Assembly (NCBI RefSeq): GCF_003063545.1
Contig: NZ_NESD01000002.1
Coordinates: forward strand, 434,001 to 498,000
Direction of reading: 5' to 3'
Origin: Limnohabitans sp. Jir61
GTDB lineage: Bacteria > Pseudomonadota > Gammaproteobacteria > Burkholderiales > Burkholderiaceae_C
DNA length: 64,000 bases
Below the pieces are notes generated by a model. It had not been told where the DNA came from and ran no database searches. It saw only the letters and a program-made list of their open reading frames with translations. Positions 58,714-64,000 of this stretch are shown here, in pieces (position 1 is the stretch's first letter; each line of letters begins with the position of its first letter). The position numbers and the translations under genes were made by a program.

Positions 58714-59865
58714 TCGGTACAGCAACCGATCCAAATCGGTCAGCTCCGCACGCGCCTCTTTGGCCAGCTGGGCTTGCTCTTTGAGCCAGCGTTTGAGCTC
58801 TGCTTCGTTTTGAATGCGACGCAGGTCGCGCTCTAGCGTGTCGACTTCGTGCTCTTTGTCGCGCAGCTGAATGGCCAGCGCTCGGGCCAAGCTCTCGGCG
58901 CTGATGTGGTCTAGCTCATTCACACCGAGGTAGTGGCGAATTTCAAACTGGGCTTGCGCTTCGTCTTCTTCCAGCGCCTCTACTTGCTCTTTGAGCAGCA
59001 GGCACATGGCGTTGAGCTTATCGTCCGCAATGCGGCTCAGGGCTGCACTGTCGATCTGTGCAATTTGCAATTGCAGCTTGAGCAACTCGGATAAGTTCTT
59101 GCGGTCATACGCAGCGTTGACTTCGCTCATCAGCGCGGTCTTGCGCAGACGCTCGGCCTCGTCCGGTTCGCGGTCGGGGTGCAAGGCACTGGCAAGCTGG
59201 CGATACACCGTGCGCAGCGCGGTGTTGGCATCCATCTTTTGCTGCGCGTCTTTGAGCTGACGGGCTGCTGGTTTTTTCTTGGCCTTCTTGGCTTGGCGTT
59301 TGTCTTCGAGACGTTGCTGCTGCTCGCGGTATTGGCGCAGGCCCGCTTCAAACACGGCCTCTGCCGTGTGCAAATCGTCCGCGTCATGCAAAGGTTTGCC
59401 TAACAAATCTTCAAACACCGCTTTGGCGTGCTCTGCACCGGCACGCGCTTCTTCGGCCAAAGCTTGCGCGTCTTCTTCGCTGTGGTGTTGGTTGAAGACG
59501 GCTTGCACTTGGCCATCTTTCTTGTGCTCCAGTGCTTCGCATAGCGCAAGGATGATTTGCGTGGCGCTGCGTCGGTGTGTGGCCGTGAGCTCTGCGCTGT
59601 GCAAGCACCCATCCAAATACAGCAACAGGTTTTTACGTGCCGCGTCTTCTTGGCTCTTCAACGCGCTCATCGCCGTCAAGTGCCTGCTGCGGTGCTGCGT
59701 GGACAAGGCCTCTAGCGTGGCAATCGAATCAGACAACGCCGACACACGCGCCAGCAACGTATTGAAACGCTTTTGCGCAGGCGTGAGTTCAGCAGCAGGC
59801 TGAATGGCAACGGTCGCTACCGCTTGCGCGGGGGCGACCGTCCAAGGAGATTTAGGCGTACTCAA
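58711..59865 (-). CDS. Coiled-coil protein with internal J-like domain
   Basis: A 384-residue highly charged helical protein. Residues about 215-265 (LRTVYRQLASALHPDREPDE...AYDRKNLSELL) look like a J domain, with the HPD motif in LHPD and a following helix; J domains stimulate Hsp70 ATPase. The flanking regions are predicted coiled coils rich in Ala, Glu, Gln and Lys. The J domain is internal rather than N-terminal and there is no Gly/Phe or zinc region, so this is a specialised co-chaperone-like protein of unknown target. htpX lies 3 bases downstream, which hints at a shared stress role. Confidence 0.75.
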   Translation of the reverse strand: MSTPKSPWTVAPAQAVATVAIQPAAELTPAQKRFNTLLARVSALSDSIATLEALSTQHRSRHLTAMSALKSQEDAARKNLLLYLDGCLHSAELTATHRRSATQIILALCEALEHKKDGQVQAVFNQHHSEEDAQALAEEARAGAEHAKAVFEDLLGKPLHDADDLHTAEAVFEAGLRQYREQQQRLEDKRQAKKAKKKPAARQLKDAQQKMDANTALRTVYRQLASALHPDREPDEAERLRKTALMSEVNAAYDRKNLSELLKLQLQIAQIDSAALSRIADDKLNAMCLLLKEQVEALEEDEAQAQFEIRHYLGVNELDHISAESLARALAIQLRDKEHEVDTLERDLRRIQNEAELKRWLKEQAQLAKEARAELTDLDRLLYR

Positions 59866-59868
59866 AAA

Positions 59869-60741
59869 TCAGCGCGCTGCTTGCAACGCAGCAATGCGTT
59901 CTTCCAACGGTGGGTGCGAGGCAAACAACTTGCCCAAACCACCCGTGATGCCCATGGCCGCCACGCTGGTGGGCAGCTCGCCCGCTTGCATGCTGTTCAA
60001 ACGCGCCAAGGCATTGATCATGGGTTGCTTGTTGCCCAAGAGTTTGGCAGAACCTTCATCCGCAGCAAACTCGCGGTAGCGGCTGAACCACGCCACGATC
60101 ATGCTGGCCACAAAGCCAAGCAAGATGTCGAGCACAAAGCTGGTGATGTAGTAACCCATGCCAGGGCCAGTAGATTCGTCGTCTTTGCTGCGCAGCATGT
60201 TGTCGACGAAGTAGCCAATGACGCGGCTCAAGAACACCACAAAGGTGTTGAGCACGCCTTGGATGAGCGTGAGCGTGACCATGTCACCGTTGGCAACGTG
60301 AGCAATTTCGTGGCCCAACACGGCTTCGATCTCTTCTTTGGTCATGCCTTGCAGCAAACCAGTGGACACAGCCACCAATGCTGAGTTTTTGAATGCACCG
60401 GTGGCAAACGCGTTGGGCTCGCCTTCGTAAATGGCCACTTCGGGCATGGTGATGCCAGCGCGCTCAGACAAGCGCTGAACTACGCTGACCAACCACGCTT
60501 CGTCTTGGTTGGCGGGTTGATTGATGACGTGAGCACCCGTGCTCCACTTGGCCATGGGCTTGCTCATCAAGAGTGAAATGAATGCGCCGCCAAAACCCAT
60601 GATGAGCGAGAAGCCCAGCAAGGCAGACAGGTTCAAACCGTTGGCGGTGAGAAAGCGGTTGACGCCGAGCAAACTGGCGACGACCCCCAGCACCACCATG
60701 ACGGCGAGGTTGGTGAGGACGAAGAGAAGAATGCGTTTCAT
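59869..60741 (-). CDS. htpX: Membrane zinc protease HtpX
   Basis: HtpX is an M48 inner-membrane metalloprotease that degrades misfolded membrane proteins with FtsH. The 290-residue protein has two N-terminal transmembrane helices, the zinc motif HEIAH (144-148), a second hydrophobic pair (about residues 155-215) and the third ligand Glu in [15 protein letters not shown]. It is separated by 3 bases from the J-domain gene. Confidence 0.95.
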   Translation of the reverse strand: MKRILLFVLTNLAVMVVLGVVASLLGVNRFLTANGLNLSALLGFSLIMGFGGAFISLLMSKPMAKWSTGAHVINQPANQDEAWLVSVVQRLSERAGITMPEVAIYEGEPNAFATGAFKNSALVAVSTGLLQGMTKEEIEAVLGHEIAHVANGDMVTLTLIQGVLNTFVVFLSRVIGYFVDNMLRSKDDESTGPGMGYYITSFVLDILLGFVASMIVAWFSRYREFAADEGSAKLLGNKQPMINALARLNSMQAGELPTSVAAMGITGGLGKLFASHPPLEERIAALQAAR

Positions 60742-60870
60742 GGTTTCCTTTTCAGCGGGTAGTACAAAGGTCCGCTGTTGTGAATGGTAGGGGCGATTGC
60801 TGGCAATTCAATGCATGGCATTTAAAAACCACACAAAAGTTAGGCAAAGCCTTGGTTCGATTTAGAAGGT

Positions 60871-61773
60871 TTACGTCGCAAGCGATTTAGGTTTAACCAT
60901 CTCGCGCTTCGGGCGGAACACATTGACGTCTTCGTAATAAGCCCGCTCTGCATTGGCGGCGCACCAACCCGGAATGCCCAGCACAGGCAACGGCTCGTAA
61001 GGTTTGGTGGCGAGCTTCTCGGGTTGCAGGTCTTGCACCAGCCACGCGTCAAGCGCAGCTTCGTCGTGTGGGTTCACTTGACTATCTACACGGTACACAT
61101 GGCCCGTGATCGACTTATAGGGTGTGACAAGTTTTTCCACCAAGGCATGGCCAAACAACACGAGGTGCACGTGTTGCCATTGCTCGCGCAAGTCTACAAA
61201 GAGCTTGAGCCAATCACGCGCTTGCAGTGCGTCCCACACCTCGTCGGGCGCGTGCATGAGCACCACGTTCTCATCAAAGAGTGTGAGTGCATCGCGCACG
61301 GGCCCACGTGTGGCGCGAACGCCTTGGTCTTCAATTTCTGCGGCTTGCAGTTGGTTCAGGCGGCGTTTGGCCAATGGAAAGCGTTGCCAGCACAGGCCGT
61401 TGAAAAAGTCGTGCAAACCGTCTCGAGTGGGGATTTGCGCGGTTTTGAAGATGAAGTCTTCGTAGGCTTGGCCTTCGGGCAGAGCTGATTGGGGGACGAA
61501 CTTCACCTCATTGGCATCGCCAAGCGCCAGGCCAGCACGGAGCGTATTCACGCTCGCTGCGCTCGCAATATCACCCGAGCCAGCGCCGACCTCGCGCTTG
61601 GCTGCGTGATGTATTGCGTTAAGTGCTTCGGCCACGCTTCGCTGCTGAAGCGCAAGTTGCGCCGTGGGCTCACCGAGTTCGCGCCACGGTGCGAACCAGG
61701 GTTGGGACCAATCAATCTCGGCTAAGACAGCGCCTGCAAAGCCTTCTGTTTTTGGACTTAAACCACGCGCCAA
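60871..61773 (-). CDS. DUF3025 domain protein
   Basis: A 300-residue protein matching the DUF3025 pattern: [12 protein letters not shown]-like start ([14 protein letters not shown]), [20 protein letters not shown] and [14 protein letters not shown]. Function is unknown. The C-terminus ends [14 protein letters not shown] followed by a short basic tail. The TTG at 61773 is the only start that keeps the full conserved N-terminus; it overlaps the pyrC end by 16 bases, so the two are probably translationally coupled. A later start cannot be excluded. Confidence 0.82.
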   Translation of the reverse strand: MARGLSPKTEGFAGAVLAEIDWSQPWFAPWRELGEPTAQLALQQRSVAEALNAIHHAAKREVGAGSGDIASAASVNTLRAGLALGDANEVKFVPQSALPEGQAYEDFIFKTAQIPTRDGLHDFFNGLCWQRFPLAKRRLNQLQAAEIEDQGVRATRGPVRDALTLFDENVVLMHAPDEVWDALQARDWLKLFVDLREQWQHVHLVLFGHALVEKLVTPYKSITGHVYRVDSQVNPHDEAALDAWLVQDLQPEKLATKPYEPLPVLGIPGWCAANAERAYYEDVNVFRPKREMVKPKSLAT

Positions 61774-62789
61774 GGCAAGGCCTCGCCAGAGCGCAGGGGC
61801 TTCAAGTCTGCCTCGCCAAACGCAAAGCTTTCGGGCGGCGTCCAGCTTTCTTTACGCAGGGTGAGCGTGCCGGTGTTGCGTGGCAAGCCGTAAAAGTCTG
61901 CGCCGTGGAAGCTGGCGAAGCCTTCAAGTTTGTCGAGCGCGCCTGCGTTATCAAATGCTTCGGCGTACATAGGCATAGCTGCATGGGCGGTGTAGCAACC
62001 GGCACAGCCGGTGGCGTGCTCTTTGAGTTGCGCCGGGTGTGGGGCGCTGTCTGTGCCCAAGAAGAACTTGGGTGAGCCACTGGTGGCCGCATGCACCAAG
62101 GCCAAGCGGTGTGTCTCGCGCTTCAACACAGGCAAGCAATAGAAATGTGGGCGAATGCCGCCGGTGAAGATGGCGTTGCGGTTGTACAGCAAGTGGTGCG
62201 CGGTGATGGTCGCGCCGGTGTACTTGTCGCTCGATGCTACGTATTGCGCGGCGTCAGCGGTAGTGATGTGCTCGAACACAATTTTGAGTTCGGGGAAATC
62301 TTTACGAAGCGGAATGAGCTGCGTGTCGATGAACACAGCTTCGCGGTCAAACAAATCGATGTCGCTGCTAGTGACTTCACCGTGCACCAACAACAACATG
62401 CCCGCCTTTTGCATGGCTTCGAGTGTTTTGTAGGTCTTGCGCATGTCGGTCACGCCGGCATCGCTGTTGGTAGTGGCACCAGCTGGGTAAAGCTTGGCGG
62501 CGACCACACCAGCATCTTTGGCGCGGGCTATTTCGTCTGCGGGCAGGTTGTCGGTGAGGTAGAGCGTCATCAAAGGCTCGAAGCTCATGCCTTGGGGCAC
62601 TGCGGCCAAGATGCGCTGTTTGTACTCAAGCGCTTGCGCCGCCGTGGTGACGGGGGGCTTGAGGTTAGGCATGATGATGGCGCGGCCAAATTCGGCGGCG
62701 GTGTGGGGCACCACGGTGTTGAGTGCAGCGCCATCGCGCACGTGCAGGTGCCAGTCGTCGGGTTTTGTGATGGTGATTTGTTGCGTCAT
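61758..62789 (-). CDS. pyrC: Dihydroorotase
   Basis: PyrC cyclises carbamoyl aspartate to dihydroorotate in pyrimidine synthesis. The 343-residue class II (E. coli-type) enzyme has [13 protein letters not shown] (metal-binding HxH), [12 protein letters not shown] (carboxylated lysine), VHGEV, EHITT and GTDSAPH with the catalytic Asp. The start MTQQITITK (62789) is chosen; the frame extends to 62861 but that extra part overlaps hairpin C1 and lacks family similarity. C1 lies about 40 bases upstream in the orientation of pyrC transcription. Confidence 0.96.
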   Translation of the reverse strand: MTQQITITKPDDWHLHVRDGAALNTVVPHTAAEFGRAIIMPNLKPPVTTAAQALEYKQRILAAVPQGMSFEPLMTLYLTDNLPADEIARAKDAGVVAAKLYPAGATTNSDAGVTDMRKTYKTLEAMQKAGMLLLVHGEVTSSDIDLFDREAVFIDTQLIPLRKDFPELKIVFEHITTADAAQYVASSDKYTGATITAHHLLYNRNAIFTGGIRPHFYCLPVLKRETHRLALVHAATSGSPKFFLGTDSAPHPAQLKEHATGCAGCYTAHAAMPMYAEAFDNAGALDKLEGFASFHGADFYGLPRNTGTLTLRKESWTPPESFAFGEADLKPLRSGEALPWRVV

Positions 62790-62829
62790 GCCTTGATTGT
62801 CGACGAAGTTGGCTTTGGTTCTGAGCTCG

Positions 62830-62907
62830 CTGTGTGCGCAGGCAGTGAGCAGGTTCCTCATGCTGGGGTACCAGAAATCGTCACCTGCCCACTGCCTCCA
62901 CCCACAG
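62830..62907 (-). repeat. Long-stem hairpin element C1
   Basis: Arms 62830-62854 and 62883-62907 pair at 21 of 25 positions; the two transition mismatches read as G.U on the minus strand, the other two are true mismatches. The 28-nt loop (62855-62882) is the exact reverse complement of the C2 loop. The arms are unrelated to those of C2. Confidence 0.8.
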
Positions 62908-63046
62908 ACTGCGACCTACAAAAGTTGGATTAGAACTGTTGGTGCTACCCAAGTTGCCTCGACGATGACTGCCTTTGCGGTCCTACGCAATAAGCCACCT
63001 CCAGCCAACGCAAACACAATCGCCTGAAATGTTTCAACCAACACCA

Positions 63047-63124
63047 GTTGCGCGGCTTGGGTGCGGCGGCTGACGATTTCTGGTACCCCAGCATGAGGAA
63101 GCCGCCGTACCCAAGCTGCGCAAC
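63047..63124 (+). repeat. Long-stem hairpin element C2
   Basis: Arms 63047-63071 and 63100-63124 pair over 25 positions with only two non-Watson-Crick pairs, both G.T on the plus strand. The 28-nt loop (63072-63099) includes GACGATTTCTGG and CAGCATGAG, resembling the B loop (CGATTT...GG and GCATGAG). Total length of 78 nt equals that of C1. Confidence 0.88.
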
Positions 63125-63172
63125 CCTCTCCGAAGAGAAACCTTCACGAATGCAAATAACAAAGCAACAAAG

Positions 63173-63200
63173 AAAAAGGCGCCCCATCAAGAGACGCCTA
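63173..63200 (-). terminator. Intrinsic terminator of the amino-acid ABC transporter operon
   Basis: On the minus strand GGCGTCTC pairs with GGGGCGCC (including G.U pairs) around TTGAT, followed by a T-run and further T-rich bases. It lies 30 bases past the transporter gene stop. Confidence 0.82.
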
Positions 63201-63229
63201 ATTAATTGGAATCTGACCCCAATTAGGTG
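63199..63229. repeat. AT-rich palindromic repeat at the transporter gene end
   Basis: CTAATT and TTGG pair with CC and AATTAG around GGAATCTGACCCC. From memory, GGAATCTGACCCCAATT-type sequences recur near gene ends and near REP-type transposases in beta- and gammaproteobacteria, so this may be a dispersed repeat. Only one copy is in the window. Confidence 0.4.
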
Positions 63230-63967
63230 TCAGTGCGCCAAGATCTTGTTCAAGAACTCTTTGGTACGTGGCTGACGGTTTTCGGGGTGGTTGAAAAACT
63301 CATCCTTCGAGCAGTCTTCCAAAATCTTGCCGCCCACATCCATGAAGATCACGCGGCTGCCCACTTTGCGGGCGAAACCCATTTCGTGGGTCACGCACAT
63401 CATGGTCATGCCTTCGTTGGCCAAGTCCACCATCACATCCAACACCTCGCCCACCATCTCGGGGTCGAGTGCTGAGGTGGGTTCGTCAAACAACATCACG
63501 ATGGGGTCCATGCTCAAGGCACGGGCAATCGCCACGCGTTGTTGTTGACCGCCTGAGAGCTGGCCTGGGAACTTGTCTTTGTGCGCCATCAGACCCACGC
63601 GCTCCAAGTATTTCAATCCGTGGGCATGCGCCTCGTCTTCGCTGCGGCCCAACACCTTTTGCTGCGCAATGGTCAAGTTTTCGGTCACCGACAGATGCGG
63701 AAACAACTCGAAGTGCTGGAACACCATGCCCACGCGGCTGCGCAGTTTGGGCAGGTTGGTGTCTTTGCCGTGCACAGCAATGCCGTCGACCATGATTTCG
63801 CCTTGCTGGAAAGGCTCCAAGGCATTGATGGTTTTGATGAGGGTGGATTTGCCTGAGCCTGATGGGCCACAGACCACGACCACTTCACCCTTTTGGATGT
63901 TGGTGGAACAGTTGTTCAGCACCTGAACGGGGCCGTACCACTTGGAAACATTTTTTAATTCAATCAC
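63230..63967 (-). CDS. Polar amino-acid ABC transporter ATP-binding protein (GltL-like)
   Basis: A 245-residue ATPase of the PAAT family, typically energising glutamate/aspartate uptake. Motifs are [16 protein letters not shown] (Walker A), [15 protein letters not shown] (signature), [16 protein letters not shown] (Walker B) and [12 protein letters not shown] (switch His). It begins with a GTG that overlaps the preceding stop (GTGA), with GGAG 6 bases upstream. This gene is usually the last of gltI-gltJ-gltK-gltL, matching the terminator that follows. Glutamate/aspartate specificity is inferred from sequence type only. Confidence 0.9.
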   Translation of the reverse strand: MIELKNVSKWYGPVQVLNNCSTNIQKGEVVVVCGPSGSGKSTLIKTINALEPFQQGEIMVDGIAVHGKDTNLPKLRSRVGMVFQHFELFPHLSVTENLTIAQQKVLGRSEDEAHAHGLKYLERVGLMAHKDKFPGQLSGGQQQRVAIARALSMDPIVMLFDEPTSALDPEMVGEVLDVMVDLANEGMTMMCVTHEMGFARKVGSRVIFMDVGGKILEDCSKDEFFNHPENRQPRTKEFLNKILAH

Positions 63968-64000
63968 GATGAACTCCAGCTCGAATTTTGAACGCGCATT
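63964..64000 (-). CDS. Upstream permease gene, C-terminal codons only
   Basis: The minus-strand frame is open from the window edge to a TGA at 63964-63966, giving the end [11 protein letters not shown]. It overlaps the GTG start of the ATPase by 4 bases (GTGA). By operon logic this is the end of a GltK-type permease, but eleven residues cannot confirm it. Confidence 0.4.
   Translation of the reverse strand, partial: MRVQNSSWSSS

Larger units (their letters stand above)
62790..63229. other. 440-base gene-free stretch between pyrC and the ABC transporter
   Basis: Holds the possible pyrC leader, hairpins C1 and C2 with a 139-base spacer, the terminator of the transporter operon (63173-63200) and a palindromic AT-rich repeat next to the transporter gene stop (63199-63229). 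The short open frames across it are not credible genes. Confidence 0.8.

Noticed and set aside
10461-63124. Hairpin pairs as integron attC sites
   Set aside because: attC sites keep conserved end motifs (RYYYAAC/GTTRRRY) and variable centres; here the centre is conserved, the arms vary, and no integron integrase or cassette genes are present.
10461-63124. Hairpin pairs as intrinsic terminators
   Set aside because: No T-runs follow the stems, loops are very long for terminators, and two loci lie between tandem rather than convergent genes.
62797-63190. Small frames between pyrC and the ABC transporter
   Set aside because: They overlap hairpins C1/C2 and their repeated segments (the same GYQKSS peptide appears twice on opposite strands because of the inverted loops).
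1-64000. CRISPR arrays, tRNA genes, prophage or IS elements
   Set aside because: No direct-repeat arrays with spacers, tRNA cloverleaf signatures, phage structural genes or transposase genes were seen.

Overview
The window is a gene-dense chromosomal segment of a betaproteobacterium, most likely Comamonadaceae and close to Limnohabitans or Rhodoferax. Reasons: the mpl, nrdAB, accBC-prmA and dcw neighbourhoods, a Bug-type (TctC) solute-binding protein, a Lys/Ala-rich histone H1-like protein, and a DksA with only one of the four zinc-finger cysteines. Nearly all of it is ordinary core genome. I found no prophage, IS element, CRISPR array or tRNA.

Layout. 1-3350: the end of nrdA, nrdB with a low-complexity N-terminal extension, an H1-like protein and a DUF167 protein. 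3361-8887 (minus): a PfkB kinase, then an operon-like run accB-accC-prmA-DUF3426, then a TlpA-type thioredoxin and a conserved protein of unknown function. 8960-10402 (plus): mpl. 10797-12078 (minus): aroG preceded by a Phe/Tyr-rich leader peptide and an intrinsic terminator, a classic attenuator layout. 12155-14777 (minus): tldD and rodA. 14833-19723 (plus): a YqiA-like esterase, an RNase II family enzyme, a TonB-like protein, mtgA and ruvC. 19727-21130 (minus): an orphan membrane histidine kinase. 21169-39766 (minus): the complete division and cell-wall cluster mraZ-rsmH-ftsL-ftsI-murE-murF-mraY-murD-ftsW-murG-murC-ddl-ftsQ-ftsA-ftsZ-lpxC. It is headed by four MraZ-type boxes, and its MurD carries a long Ala/Glu-rich insert. 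40073-46735 (minus): a DksA fused to an H1-like tail, a His-rich COG0523 GTPase, an RlmI-like methyltransferase, xerC, DUF484 and dapF. 46872-51645: assorted enzymes. 51701-54844 (minus): a large exported TPR-CHAT protein. 54961-55276 (minus): RNase P RNA. 55347-62789: a flavoprotein, cysK, an SRPBCC protein, a J-domain protein, htpX, DUF3025 and pyrC. 63230-64000 (minus): the end of an amino-acid ABC transporter operon.

The most unusual signal is non-coding. Three intergenic regions (10461-10728, 43947-44209, 62830-63124) each hold two long hairpins in opposite orientation. Within a locus the two hairpins have nearly identical 27-31 nt loops but unrelated 23-26 bp stems. The loop sequence differs between loci, with short shared motifs. 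Every transition-type mismatch in the stems that I counted becomes a G.U (or G.T) pair when each hairpin is read in the orientation defined by its loop. This suggests selection on a folded single strand. The two hairpins always point away from each other, so on any one transcript their loops are reverse complements. I do not recognise this architecture.
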